Positions 1 to 12,245 of a stretch of 64,000 nt of DNA are shown in pieces. A program made the position numbers and the translations under genes. The DNA lies in assembly GCA_945910005.1 (NCBI GenBank), contig OX246737.1, forward strand, positions 82,044,406-82,108,405, in the 5' to 3' direction. Position 1 is the first letter of the stretch. Each line of letters starts with the position of its first letter. The DNA comes from Isoperla grammatica (Eukaryota > Arthropoda > Insecta > Plecoptera > Perlodidae). Below the pieces are notes generated by a model. The model was given only the letters and a program-made list of their open reading frames with translations. It ran no database searches and was not told the origin of the DNA.

Positions 1-652
1 GTGACAACTGTGGGCCTCATTGCTAGGTGACCACTGTGGGCCTCATTGCAAGGTGACCACTGTGGAGCACATTGCAAGGTGACCACTGTGGGCCTCATTG
101 CAAGGTGACCACTGTGGGCTACATTGCAAGGTGACCACTGTGGGCCACATTGCAAGGTGACCACTGTGGAGCTCATTGCAAGGTGACCACTGTGGGCCTG
201 ATTGCAAGGTGACCACTGTGGGCTACATTGCAAGGTGACCACTGTGGGCCTCATTGCAAGGTGACCACTGTGGGCCACATTGCAAGGTGATCACTGTGGG
301 CCTCATTGCAAGGGGACCACTGTGGGACTCATTGCAAGGGGACCACTGTGGGCCTCATTGCAAGGTGACCACTGTGGGCCTCAATGCAAGGTGACCACTG
401 TGGGCCTCATTGCAAGGTGACCACTGTGGAGCACATTGCAAGGTGACCACTGTGGAGCACATTGTAAGGTGACTCCTGCGGAGCACATTGCAAGGTGACC
501 ACTGTGGGACATATTGCAAGGTGACCATTGTGGGACTCATTGCAAGGTGACCACTGTGGAGCTCATTGCAAGGTGACCACTGTGGGCCTCATTGCAAGGT
601 GACCACTGTGGGACATATTGCAAGGTGACCACTGAGGGCCTTATTGCAAGGT
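1..652. repeat. 26-bp minisatellite, about 25 copies, running off the left edge
   Basis: The unit is about GTGACCACTGTGGGCCTCAT followed by TGCAAG. Phase is kept at 26 bp, with substitutions mainly in the GGGCCTC block (GGAGCAC, GGGCTAC, GGGACAT). The array starts before the window and ends near 652. It lies in the Shaw intron downstream of the S1-S2 exon. A short ORF crossing it on the minus strand is only repeat translation. Confidence 0.95.
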
Positions 653-1272
653 GATGTTTTCTTTTTCAACGGTGAATTAAATGGGTTATTTTGATTATTC
701 ATGTGATTAAAAAAGATTCATGTGCTGTTTCTCTATGTGGCCAAATAATGTTATTTATTTATCGTAGGTATAGCTTGGGTTTCACTGGCATGGCTTTCAG
801 GTTTTTATCCTTAAAAGCCTCCATTTGGTTAAAGTTTAAAGTCCTGAGCACTACGTCACTGAAAGCAAAGTTATACTAACGGATATTGATGGCATAGTTA
901 TTATTTCTTGATCTCATAGCCATGATCACGAACGTTGAACTTTAAATAATTTAACATTTCACGTGTACCCTCAACTATAATGTTTCACTATAATGTTCCA
1001 TAAAATGTTCCGTAATAAAGACAAAAAGTTGTATCACATTTTGTTCTTCAAAACTTCGAAGAAGCGAATTTTATAAGTACGAGTATACATTATACAAATA
1101 TGCCTCAAAGTCCCCGTTCACATGCATCCTTTGGTGCGACACATCAGAAACTACAAATTCCCAGCCGTACTGGAAGAGAAGACAGGAAGTGAAAATGTAT
1201 CGACTTGGCCAGAGCTGAGCCGACAGAATACTTAATAATGAAAACGGGCATATCAATGAAACGTGGACTCAC
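653..1272. other. Intronic sequence, nothing recognised
   Basis: This is AT-rich single-copy-looking DNA between the 26-bp array and the donor of the S1-S2 exon. No coding or structural signal was found. Confidence 0.6.
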
Positions 1273-1539
1273 CACCAATCGGACGACTAGCTCAATAGTG
1301 AACCACGCATTACAGACGAGCTCGACGTAGAAGAATGCTTCGTGAGGATCAGTTCTTTCCTTGTCCATGGTCCAAACCCATCGCAGAACCGTCCCGTTGG
1401 AACCTTCCGTCCCGTTGCCGTCGTCCGTCACGAGGAACGTCGTGTTGCGCAGATGCGGCACGCGCATGTCGGGGTGTGTCTTCAGGCAGAACGACAGGAC
1501 GGAGACGCAGATGAAGAACACGGATACCATGGCCACGAT
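1273..1539 (-). CDS. Shaw: Shaw-type (Kv3) voltage-gated K+ channel, exon with S1, extracellular S1-S2 loop and S2
   Basis: This exon encodes 89 codons of a voltage-gated potassium channel alpha subunit, a plasma-membrane tetramer that repolarises excitable cells. Residues 1-21 form S1 ([19 protein letters not shown]). They are followed by KTHPDMRVP, a strong Shaw/Kv3 hallmark. The loop has three N-glycosylation sequons (NTT, NGT, NGT), matching the glycosylated S1-S2 loop of the family. S2 is [20 protein letters not shown]. The acceptor is TCTCTCTTCAG before 1539 and the donor is GTGAGT at 1272-1267. Both borders are phase 0. The preceding exon ends in GAK at 23132, which is exactly where S1 should follow. 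The next exon (expected to begin near SPN and carry S3) lies outside the window. Reading through the donor leads to unrelated residues, which supports the donor call. Orthology to Shaw is from recognised family sequence, not an alignment. Confidence 0.95.
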
Positions 1540-2089
1540 CTGAAGAGAGACAGATTCCTTTTGTGGTGTGTATTTTCAGACAATATGAAGGCACGCAGAG
1601 AGTCAAAGAAACACATATACCTTTATATGAGACATAATATACACGATACATACACTTTCACATCCATATGTACATTAAAACATGAGCAACACAAGCACGT
1701 GTATGTTTTATGAATAAACCATAATCTTAACAGCAACATTTTAATTATTCCTTATATGTTACGCAGAGAAAATAACCTGGCACGGCCGCCACATTGGAAA
1801 AAGAAAGTGACGTCACTTTCAAACGTCCTTGAGAGCGCGAATTGTCCTGCGCAGAACGGAGACGACAACAACATGCTTTGGCGAACAACAACCCTGTCTG
1901 GTTCCATGAGGGCGACCAAGTGTACTGAAGTCCAACCATATATCGTCTGCTCACACAAAGGAGATTGCTAAATTCTTCTTTCTATATGCAGAACCCTTCA
2001 TAGTCACCAGTCAGGTTGCGCTAAATGCTTACAGATTGGAGGATCTGTCACGCAGAGAGTTGACAACTTCGCAAACCTAAAACCGTACC
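1540..2089. other. Intronic sequence, nothing recognised
   Basis: This is intron upstream of the S1-S2 exon (minus strand). It includes the pyrimidine tract of the acceptor. Short ORFs here show no family signal. Confidence 0.6.
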
Positions 2090-2307
2090 TAACAGAATAT
2101 CCATATTTCCTTGATAAGCTTAGTAATTATGTATTATTATCATGTCTGTCAGGCTTCGCTATGAATATTCATATTTCCTTGATAAGCTTAGTAAATATGT
2201 ATTATAATCATATCTGTTGTCTTACGATTTCATATTGTTGGCTTAACATATTGTATTGTGTCACGCTTCTCTATAAATATTCATATTTCCTTGATAAGCT
2301 TAGTAAT

Positions 2308-3206
2308 TGTGACGTCCCGTCATTGTGGAACTTGTTAACGGTAACAGTTGTATAACAGTTTTCTGTTGTGCCGTCTTTTTCGGTCTTATTTATTAAGTGA
2401 GTTGGTATTCGTGTGTTTTGTAACCATGATAGTTATTGAGAAGTCGGTGACTGTTTGAATTTGTTGATTTGTGTTGCCTAGCGACGGTAAAAGAGTTGGA
2501 TTGAAGAGTCGTGTTTGGACGAGGACGAGGTTTGGTAGAGTGATTAGATTGAGGTCTGCAGTTTGTGCGGGTTACCCATTTCCACGTTTGTGGTAAGTTT
2601 CAGTTCGCCAAGTTTTTATTTAGAAGTAATAGTTGCTGGTTGAATTTTAATTTTTGTTATTTTGTATTCGAATTTAGGCGGTTGTGGAGGGGCCATGACA
2701 CCGGCGTGAGCTGAATCTAGGCCTAGTACGAGTGGAAGGAGTACGCGGATCGAGGAGCGTACAGACTTAACAGTGGTCAACGGGTATTGTACAAGCCGCA
2801 AGAAAAGAGATACGCACTGTTTTGGTCAATACTAGATTTAACTATGTGTTAATGAGTTATATTTGTTTAACCCTAATACCTTATGTACGGTGGCCCCCTT
2901 TCTTTTTTTCCTTTGATTTGTACTGTTACAATTTTGGAAACAAGTTCCACAAACGATTCCACTACCTCAAATTCAAGCCGAAATAAATTGTTAAACTAAT
3001 TCCAATTGTTTGTCCATACCTATTACCCAGACAGGTATTCTTTGTTCCTCCTGTCTGGTGTTTTTTTTTTTTTAATGAACAAAGTGGCGCCCTAAGTAGT
3101 TTTGTGAAGGTTGTGTGTTACGAGAATGAAGGAGATCCACGACCGTTCTCCACAATGGAACCCCTAGCCGGACCCGTGGTTAGACATGGTAAACGGTGGC
3201 GTTGCA
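2308..3206. mobile_element. Probable solo LTR of about 0.9 kb in the 112-bp satellite
   Basis: The element starts TGTGACGTCCCG and ends GGTGGCGTTGCA, that is TG...CA with imperfect inverted termini. It is flanked by TAAT at 2304-2307 and 3207-3210. Removing the element and one TAAT restores the satellite consensus (CTTAGTAATTATGTATTATT), so the insertion borders are secure. No ORF or second LTR is present, hence the solo LTR reading. An unusual non-autonomous element with a 4-bp duplication is the alternative. Orientation is not established. Confidence 0.6.
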
Positions 3207-5020
3207 TAATTATGTATTATTATCATATCTGTTGTGTAACGTTTTCATTTTGTTGGCTTTACATATTGTATTGTGTCAAGCCTCGCTATAAATATTCATA
3301 TTTCCTTGATTAGCTTAGTAATTATGTATTATTATTATATCTGTTGTGTACCGTTTTCATATTGTTGGCTTAACATATTGTATTGTGTCAGTCTTCGCTA
3401 ACAATATTTAGATTTCCTTGATAAGCTTAGCAATTATGTATTATTATATTATATGTTGTCTTACGTTTTCATATTGTTGGCTTTACATATTGTATTGTGT
3501 CAGGCTTCGATATGAATATCCATAATTCCTTGATAAGCTTAGTAATTATGTATTATTATCATATCTGTTGTGTAACGTTTTCATTTTGTTGGCTTAACAT
3601 ATTGTATTGTGTCAAGCCTCGCTATGAATATTCATATTTCCTTGATAAGCTTAGAATTCTGTATTATTATCATATCTGTTATGAAACGTTTTCATTTTGT
3701 TGGCTTTACATATTGTATTGTGTCACGCTTCGCTATGAATATTCATATTTCCTTGATAAGCTTAGTAATTATGTATTATTATTATATCTGTTGTGTGACG
3801 TTTTCATTTTGTTGGCTTTACATATTGTATTGTGTCAGTCTTCGCTAGCAATATTTATATTTCCTTGAAAGCTTAGCAATTATGTATTATTATATTATCT
3901 GTTGTGAAACGTTTTCATTTTGTTGGCTTTACAATATTGTATTGTGTCAAGCTTCGCTATGAATATTCATATTTCCTTGATAAGCTCAGTAATATTGTTA
4001 CTATAAATATCATATCTGTTGTGTAACGTTTTGATTTTGTTGGCTTTACATATTGTGTTGTGTCAGGCTTCGCTAGCAATATTTATATTTCCTTGATAAG
4101 CTTAGCAATTATGTATTATTATATTATCTGTTGTGTAACGTTTTCATTTTGTTGGCTTTACATATTGTATTGTGTCAAGCTTCGATATGAATATCCATAT
4201 TTTCTTGATAAGCTTTACAACTATGTATTACTATCATATCTGTTGTGTAACGTTTTCATTTTGTTGGCTTTACATATTGTATTGTGTCAGTCTTCGCTAG
4301 CAATATTTATATTTCCTTGAAAGCTTAGCAATTATGTATTATTATATTATCTGTTGTGAAACGTTTTCATTTTGTTGGCTTTACAATATTGTATTGTGTC
4401 ACGCTTCGCTATGAATATTCATATTTCCTTGATAAGCTTAGTAATATTGTTAGTATAAATATCATATCTGTTGTGTAACGTTTTCGTTTTGTTGGCTTTA
4501 CATATTGTGTTGTGTCAGGCTTCGCTAGCAATATTTATATTTCCTTGATAAGCTTAGCAATTATGTATTATTATATTATCTGTTGTGTAACGTTTTCATA
4601 TTGTTGGTTTAACATATTGTATTGTGTCAGTCTTCGCTAGCAATATTTATATTTCCTTAAAAGCTTAGCAATTATGTATTATTATATTAACTGTTGTCTA
4701 ACGTTTTCATATTGTTGGCTTTACATATTGTATTGTGTCAAGCTTCGATATGAATATCCATATTTCCTTGATAAGCTTAGCAACTATGTATAACTATCAT
4801 ATCTGTTGTGTAACGTTTTCATTTTGTTGGCTAAACATATTGTATTGTGTCAGGCTTCGCTAGCAATATTCATATTTCCTTGATAAGCTTAGCAATTATG
4901 TATTATTATATTATCTGTTGTGTAACGTTTTCATATTGTTGGCTTAACATATTGTATTGTGGCAAGCTTCGATATGAATATCCATATTTCCTTGATAAGC
5001 TTAGTAATTATGTATTATTA

Positions 5021-5676
5021 CTAGGAAAACGCTCTGTTTGACGCGTTGATAAGCGAGCGCGTCAATATCTACGAACTTTCTGGCGAAAAGATTTCAATGC
5101 TAATACAAACAACAATTAACAACAATTCTAGAATGCGCATTGCAAAAATGTTTCTAATTTCCATAGCTATTATACTTCCCGACATTGTTGAATGTCATGC
5201 AATGTGCGTTGCTAAGAATTTTCGCTGTCATGTTTTCGCCGCGGTCCGCCACCGTTACTAACAGTTATTGACAGCAATAGAAATGTAATTTCTGCCTCTT
5301 ATACGTATCGGATCGCGTTTACGTTAGTATATTCGTAACCGGACAAAACTTTACTATAACATAGCTACCTCACATTTTGCCGTAACTGTGTTTCAAAAAT
5401 ATATTTTTTCGAGTAGCTTTTGTGTAACTTTGCCATTATTTATCAGATCGCCGTTACATTAACATATTCGTAACCGAAACAATCTGTAGTAAATCTGGCT
5501 ATCTCACATTTTGCCGCCATTTTGTTTCAGAAAAATATTTTGCAGTAACTATGGTGTAACTTTGTAACTTTTCAAACGATTTTGCCTCAAAACTATACAC
5601 CATCAATCCACATCGAGGCTTGTGGATGGTCCAAATTTCGAGTTGATCGGACTTTCTGTTCGACCGCTATCGACGG

Positions 5677-5709
<33 letters not shown>

Positions 5710-5761
5710 CAGAACGAAGTGCCATAAGAGTCAAGTGGAAACGCTCGCTTCGCTCGCTTAA
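5021..5761 (-). mobile_element. Helentron-like non-autonomous element, complete copy
   Basis: Read on the minus strand the element begins TTAAGCGAGCGAAGCGAGCG and ends GAGCGTTTTCCTAG. Near the 3' end is a perfect 8-bp stem, TTGACGCG...CGCGTCAA, whose 12-nt loop contains CTCGCTTA. The 5' terminal TAAGCGAGCG is the exact inverse of CGCTCGCTTA in that hairpin region, giving asymmetric terminal inverted repeats. A poly-A run (poly-T in element sense) lies at 5682-5709. Comparison with the satellite consensus shows insertion between A and T with no target duplication. A 3' CTAG, a 3' hairpin and asymmetric inverted repeats are the marks of Helitron/Helentron derivatives (DINE-1/HINE type). The 5' TT instead of TC is atypical. 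An internal 71-residue ORF (5046-5261) recurs in the 30241 copy but not intact in the others, so it is probably not coding. Confidence 0.6.
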
Positions 5762-7760
5762 TCATATCTGTTGTGTAACGTTTTCATTTTGTTGGCTTTA
5801 CATATTGTATTGTGTCAGGCTTCGCTAGCAATATTTATATTTCCTTGATAAGCTTAGCAATTATGTATTATTATATTATCTGTTGTCTTACGTTTTCATA
5901 TTGTTGGCATTACATATTGTATTGTGTCAAGCTTCGATATGAATATCCATATTTCCTTGATAAGCTTAGCAACTATGTATTACTATCATATCTGTTGTGT
6001 AAAGTTTTCATTTTGTTGGCTAAACATATTGTGTTGTATCAGGCTTCGCTATGAATATCCATATTTCCTTAATAAGCTTAGTAATATTGTAAGTATAATT
6101 ATCATATCTGTTGTGTAACGCTTTCATATTTTGGCTTTACATATTGTATTGTGTCAGGCTTCGCTATGAATATCCATATTTCCTTGATTAGTTTAGCAAT
6201 TATGTAAGTATAATTATCATATCTGTTGTGTTACGTTTTTTAATGTTGGCTTTACATATTGTTTTTTGTTACGCTTCGCTATCAATATTCATATTTCCTT
6301 GATAACCTTAGTAATTATGTTAGTATAATTATCAAACTGTTGTGTAACGTTTTTATTTTGTTGGCTTTACATATTGTATTGTGTCAGGCTTCGCTATAAA
6401 TTTCCATATAACCTTGATTAGCTTAACAATTATGTATTATTATCATATCTGTTGTGTTACTTGTTCATTTTGTTGGCTTTAAATATTGTAATGTGTCAGG
6501 CCTCGCTATGAATATTCATATTTCCTCGATAAGCTTAGTAATTATGTATTATTATATCTGTTGTGTAACGTTTTCATTTTGTTGGCTTTACAAATTGTAT
6601 TGTGTCAGGCTTCGCTATGAATATTCATATTTTCTTGATAACCTGAGTAATTATGTATAATAATCATGTGATGTGTGACATTTTCATAATGTTAGCTTAA
6701 CATATTGTATTGTGTCAGGCTTCACTATAAATATTCATATGTCCTTGATAAGCTTAGGTATTATGTATTATTATATCATATATGTTGTGTAATGTTTTCA
6801 TTTTGTTTGCTTTACATATTGTATTGTGTCAGGCTTCGCTATTAATATTCATATTTCCTTGCTAAGCTACGCAATGTTGTTTTATTATTATCATATCTGA
6901 TGTGTAACGTTTATATTTGTTGGCTTTACATATTGTATTGTGTCAGGCTTTGCTATAAATATTCATATTTCCTTGATAAGGTTAGCAATTATGTATTATT
7001 ATCATATCTGTTGTGTAACGTTTTCATATTGTTGGCTTTACATATTGTATTGTGTCACGCTTCGCTATGAATATTCATATTTCCTTGATAAGGTAAGCAA
7101 TTATGTATTATTATCATATCAGTTGTGTAACGTTTTCATATTGTTGGCTTGACATATTGTATTGTGTCAGGCTTCACTATAAATATTCATATGTCCTTGA
7201 TAAGCTAAGGTATTATGTATTATTATATCATATATGTTGTGTAATGTTTTCATTTTGTTGGCTTTACATATTGTATTGTGTCAGGCTTCGCTATTAATAT
7301 TCATATTTCCTTGCTTAGCTACGCAATTATGTTTTATTATTATCATATCTGATGTGTACCGTTTATATTTGTTGGCTTTACATATTATTGTATTGTGTCA
7401 GGCTTTGCTATAAATATTCATATTTCCTTGATAAGGTAAGCAATTATGTATTATTATCATATCTGTTGTGTAACGTTTTCATATTGTTGGCTTTACATAT
7501 TGTATTGTGTCACGCTTCGCTATGAATATTCATATTTCCTTGATAAGCTTAGTTATCATGTATTATTATCATAAATGTTGTGTAACGTTTTCATATTGTT
7601 GGCTTGACATATTGTTTTGTGTCAGGCTTGGCTATGAATATTAATATTTTTTGATAAGCTTAGTTATCATGTATTATTATCATATATGTTGTTTAACGTT
7701 TTTATTTTGTTGGCTTTACATTATGCAATGTGTCAGGCTTCGCTTTAAACGTTCTATATC

Positions 7761-8030
7761 CTTGACAAGCTAAGTAATTACGTATCAGTATCATAATACA
7801 GTATCTCTTTTTTCTTTTTCATAATTTTGGCTTCACATGTTGTGTGACATTACTGGCTTTCTTTACCTTAGTATAAAATAAGATTACTTTAAGGATAAGC
7901 CCTCACTATACGCTTGCTTTTTTTAAGTGGGTGGCTGTGGTTTGTTCAGCTGACCAAGGCCGGTAGGTCGAAGGGGTGGTTAGCAGCCATCCAACCACGC
8001 ACCACGCGAAGACCCAAGGTCGTTGGGCGT
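7761..8030. other. Transition region between satellite and 59-bp minisatellite
   Basis: This contains degraded satellite-like sequence, then a GC-richer stretch from about 7925. No gene signal was found. Confidence 0.5.
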
Positions 8031-8035
8031 GTCTT

Positions 8036-8850
8036 GTACATGTGTGTATCCACAGCCCGCGCTACTGGGACCCGGACGTGAGTGCCTTGTAACGGTACAT
8101 GTGTGTATCCACAGCCCGCGCTACTGGGACCCGTACGTGAGTGTCTTTTAACGGTACATGTGTGTATCCACAGCCCGCGCTACTGGGACCCGGACGTGAG
8201 TGCCTTGTAACGGTACATGTGTGTATCCACAGCCCGCGCTACTGGGACCCGGGCGGTCGTGAGTGCCTTGTAACGGTCCATGTGTGTATTCACAGCCCGC
8301 GCTACTGGGACCCGGACGTGAGTGCCTTGTAACGGTACATGTGTGTATCCACAGCCCGCGCTACTGGGACCCGGACGTGAGTGCCTTGTAACGGTACATG
8401 TGTGGATCCACAGCCCGCGCTACTGGGACCCGGACGTGAGTGCCTTGTAACGGTACATGTGTGTATCCACAGCCCGCGCTACTGGGACCCGGACGTGAGT
8501 GCCTTGTAACGGTACATGTGTGTATCCACAGCCCGCGCTACTGGGACCCGGACGTGAGTGCCTTGTAACGGTACATGTGTGTATCCACAGCCCGCGCTAC
8601 TGGGACCCGGACGTGAGTGCCTTGTAACGGCACATGTGTGTATCCACATCCCGCGCTACTGGGACCCGGACGTGAGTGCCTTGTAACGGTACATGTGTGT
8701 ATCCACAGCCCGCGCTACTGGGACCCGGACGTGAGTGCCTTGTAACGGTACATGTGTGTATCCACAGCTCGCGCTACTGGGACCCGGACGTGAGTGCCTT
8801 GTAACGGTACATGTGTGTATCCACAGCCTGCGCTACTGGGACCCGGACGT
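8036..8850. repeat. 59-bp minisatellite, about 14 copies
   Basis: The unit is TGTGTATCCACAGCCCGCGC, then TACTGGGACCCGGACGTGAG and TGCCTTGTAACGGTACATG. Copies are nearly identical with a constant 59-bp phase; one copy carries a 4-bp insertion (GGGCGGTCGTGAG at about 8250). On the plus strand every unit contains an acceptor-like TATCCACAG and a donor-like GACGTGAGT bracketing 22 nt. That strand is antisense to Shaw. Confidence 0.95.
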
Positions 8851-9180
8851 CGACACCCGACAAGAGACCCAGACTGACGTGACGCGTCCACGCTGAACGT
8901 GGATTGCAACCAGCTCGTCCATCTCGTGCAACGTGACGGAAACTCAGGAAGCCTCGCCGCGAGGAACCAAGAATATTACTACAAAGACAATTATCATAGC
9001 CGTGAATATTGACCTTGCAGGTCAAAACCGGCACATGAACGGGCAGCTCGTAGTTAGCTGAAAACAGCCCGAAACAGAAGAGAACGATGTATGTGAAAGT
9101 ACAATAAACCCTTTACTGGTATCGTCAACCTGAGTTCGCTTTTTAACCCAATATATAATGTCGATACACTACAGTGTAGA
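8851..9180 (+). other. GC-richer segment ending with a polyadenylation signal; possible LTR remnant
   Basis: The segment directly follows the 59-bp array. It contains ACAATAAACCCTTTACTGG at about 9101, a pattern typical of the R/U5 part of an LTR or of a transcript 3' end. No matching second LTR or target duplication was found, so this is only a suggestion. Confidence 0.2.
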
Positions 9181-11460
9181 GTGGGGGTTCAGTTGTCCCC
9201 ACCCCCGTTGTTACGCGCCTGCGTGCATAAATAGACCTTTATAGCTGTACATTTGGAATTTCGATAGATATTATAGAATGCCAACATTGGCGTGTTTTGT
9301 CAACGCTCATCTGTTAACACGGAGAGTTTTCCTTGTAGTATGATGATGACGATGTTAGGCCTACTAAGTACGAACATCTTGTGACTTGAATCTTGATCTA
9401 CTGTTTACGCTTACCCAGCTACTTCGAGCCCTTCATTTCATTTTTCAAACTAAAACAAAAATTGTGAGGAAGGATTAAAACACATATTTTAACGTGACCC
9501 CCCCCCCTAATTAAACGGTACGCCACTGGTGGTTGTGCCAACAGGAAGATAGCTCAGATAGTGTCAAGAGAGAAAATTTGAAGGATTTGATGAGATTGTT
9601 GTTAGACTGATGACATAGGATCTGCAGATAAACCGATGTTCATTGATCGGGAAAAGCTGTTGCGTATTTGTGAACTTAATAAATAAATATATGCATTTGT
9701 AAATAATATTATCTGCCCACTCAGGTACAAGAACTGAATGTCAATGACGAACATTCATTCAGTTTAAGTGCTTCGTTGATATGACGACTCCAAATATAAT
9801 ATTTATAAAGATGGATTCAAACAAGAAAATATGTCAATTTTTTAAGCTATAAACCCCACAGCACGAACCGGCAATCGATCCCTGGATCTTCTGCATTGGA
9901 ACCAGGTATAAACTCGATCACTAGAAAACGAGAATTTAATTGTTACAATGTTGTGGTAGTTGTTTATATTTTTCAACAATATTTACATAATTTCATGAAG
10001 AACGTTAGTAAAGAATCATCACAAACAAATTATTCGTGGTTGTTGAACAAACCAGCAAATCATCACCACCAACAAAAATTACTAGGTACAAAAAAATGCT
10101 TGGTCATAGCACAGACAATCCCTTATCTGTGGTCATAGTCTTTGACACCGATCTCGTATTGGCATACTATCGTTAGGTCGTTACTCGTTAGTGTATGGGC
10201 AGAAAGTAATATCGCTAGATTAGAGTTGGCCTTATGACTTCAATGAGTTCTGTCTTCAAACCTGGATTAGGGCGAGGTCATAGGACGCCTTTTCATCTTC
10301 ATAAATATCACATCCACGCTGTTATAAGGACGGAGTAGCTCGTAAAACCTCGTTATCACCTTAGTGATAAAACCTAAGATTGAAGGTGGGTCAGCCCATT
10401 TAGAAGTGAGATTTTACTTTCAGTAAATGGGCGGCAGGGTTTGTGTCCATGCACTAACATTTTTATGGACGTGTTGTTTGAGGCGCTCTACCAAGGTAAA
10501 TAAATAAACGAGTGAATAAAAAAAATCACTTCGCTCTGTTCTTGTGGGCGAATATCGCAATCATTATTGACGTGGCTTCACGTTTGAAAACACTACAATA
10601 GGTTTGCATTCCATATATTTTGCAATTTATTTTGATTCGTGGTGTACATTCATAAAAATGAATTCAACCTTCAGCGCTAAAATAAACTAAGTAGAAAACG
10701 GGGCCTCGATTCTGTCAAATGTGACATTTAAGTGAAACTTGGAGGAAACCGGTGGAAGCTACATACCTATAACTTAGGAGCCGAACTTTGGGTAAAAAGA
10801 TGTGAATGTGTGTGTGGCAGTTTCCGGAACCTAATAAAGACACATACAGCGCTACATGTGGGCAAATGTAGCAACTCATAGTTGAAGATTGCATTCCGCG
10901 GTTGAAAATAGTGCCGGATATTATTGTGAAATATCTTGTTTTTTGTTTCTTTGTTTTTTGTTGTGTTTTTATTTTGTTTTGTGGTTTAGGTTGTGTTTTT
11001 TTTTCCTGTTTTGTTTGGTTTTGTTGTGTATTGTTTGTTGTTTGTAAGTCTGTAAGATGACGCCTTGCCTTTTAAGATGGACTGATCTGATTCATAATCC
11101 GCCCACAATTTTAAAAAACCGTATTTAATTAACAATTTTCACAATTGGCCATTATAAGCACGATAAGGAAGAACGACGCTGCTTCATCGTAAAGTTGCGT
11201 AAGATTTCCACTTGAGCGCTTCATTCGTTTTCACTAGCGCCCTCAGTGGCCATACTAGGTGCCTTGTTGGATCTACTATTGGGTTCAAAAAGATATGTCC
11301 CTCGACTGTGAAACATCACAAACAAATAAGTACACCACATAGAGAAAAACCAAAACTACCATAAATTCAAGCGTTCTTTTGCTTATCATAACAAACTACG
11401 GCTACAGTGTTTCATGCTGTATGTTTGTCACTCAGTGATTTATATAAAGCAAACAACTGC
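9181..11460. other. Long intronic stretch without recognised genes or elements
   Basis: This is AT-rich DNA with T-rich low complexity at about 10940-11040 (TTTTGTTTTGTTTTGTG-like). One 80-residue ORF (9896-10138) has no recognisable family and no splice context. I see nothing else. Confidence 0.55.
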
Positions 11461-11468
11461 CTCAAAAT

Positions 11469-11807
11469 TAGGGGTGGGATAAATAATCGGTTAACCGATT
11501 AACCGCCCGAGGTGGAAAACCGGTAAATAAACATGGCGCAACAATCGCAAATACAACACAAGGGTGGAAAAACTAATGTTTTTATAATGTACTGTAGCTG
11601 GCAGAACCGAACCCACGTGAGTAGGCGTCTCGCACGCGTGCCTAACATTAAAATTTAAAATGGATTGAAAAAATTAATCTAATTTTTTTTAATACATATC
11701 TTATGATATGTATACGATGTTTTAAGAATTTCGGTTAATCGGTTATCAGTTAATATCGCTGGTTAACTGATTAGGTAATTAACCGATTTATCCCAACTCT
11801 AGGCCTA
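11469..11807. mobile_element. hAT-type MITE, 339 bp
   Basis: The left end TAGGGGTGGGATAAAT and the right end ATTTATCCCAACTCTAGGCCTA are imperfect inverted repeats. They are rich in CGGTTAATCGGTTA-like motifs, as in many hAT termini. An 8-bp direct repeat, CTCAAAAT, lies at 11461-11468 and 11808-11815; 8 bp is the hAT target-duplication length. No transposase is present, so the element is non-autonomous. Confidence 0.8.
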
Positions 11808-11815
11808 CTCAAAAT

Positions 11816-12245
11816 GCTTTTCTACAAATTCCCGATCTTCCGAATTTTCTCACCATAATAGGCTACCTCTCGAGACATCAAAGTAAGACTACAGTTATTC
11901 CTATATGATAATTAATTTACACCTGAAATGATAATTATTCACAGATAATGCCATATTTACGACTAAATATAAGTTGGGTTCTGCAAGTTGGTTGGTTTAG
12001 AGCGCCATGATAGTTTCACGGCATGTAGATGCCGAGTATTGTCGAACACTTCCGAGATTTGGGTGGATACATGTGGAAACATTTGTAAATTGTTGCGCTT
12101 TGTAGAATCGATATCCAGTGCACTTGCGTAAAATTTTGTTTTCTTTTTTTTGTTTTACATTACTGAGCGAGAGCCTCGAGAAAGAACTCGCTGCACTCTG
12201 ATATAGGCCGTCGTGGCATGTATTTTCTTATTTGTTTCCATGTAT
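11816..12245. other. Intronic sequence, nothing recognised
   Basis: This is AT-rich sequence between the hAT MITE and the 3' tail of the next LINE. No coding or repeat signal was found. Confidence 0.5.

Larger units (their letters stand above)
2090..7760. repeat. AT-rich tandem satellite, unit about 112 bp, roughly 35 diverged copies
   Basis: Each unit contains ATTGTATTGTGTCAGGCTTC, then a GCTATGAATATTCATATTTC block, CCTTGATAAGCTTAG, a TATTATTATCATATCTG block, and GTAACGTTTTCATTTTGTTG. Measured spacing between successive TGTGTCA motifs is 111-112 bp. Copies differ by frequent substitutions and small indels, so the array is older than the minisatellites in this window. It is split by a solo LTR (2308-3206) and by a Helentron-like element (5021-5761). 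The many 60-130-residue ORFs crossing it are repeat translations ending in the same CWLYILYC-like motif. Confidence 0.93.

Noticed and set aside
5046..5261. 71-residue ORF conserved between the 5021 and 30241 elements
   Set aside because: It is broken in copies B, C and D. Conservation reflects the shared recent origin of two copies, not evident selection.
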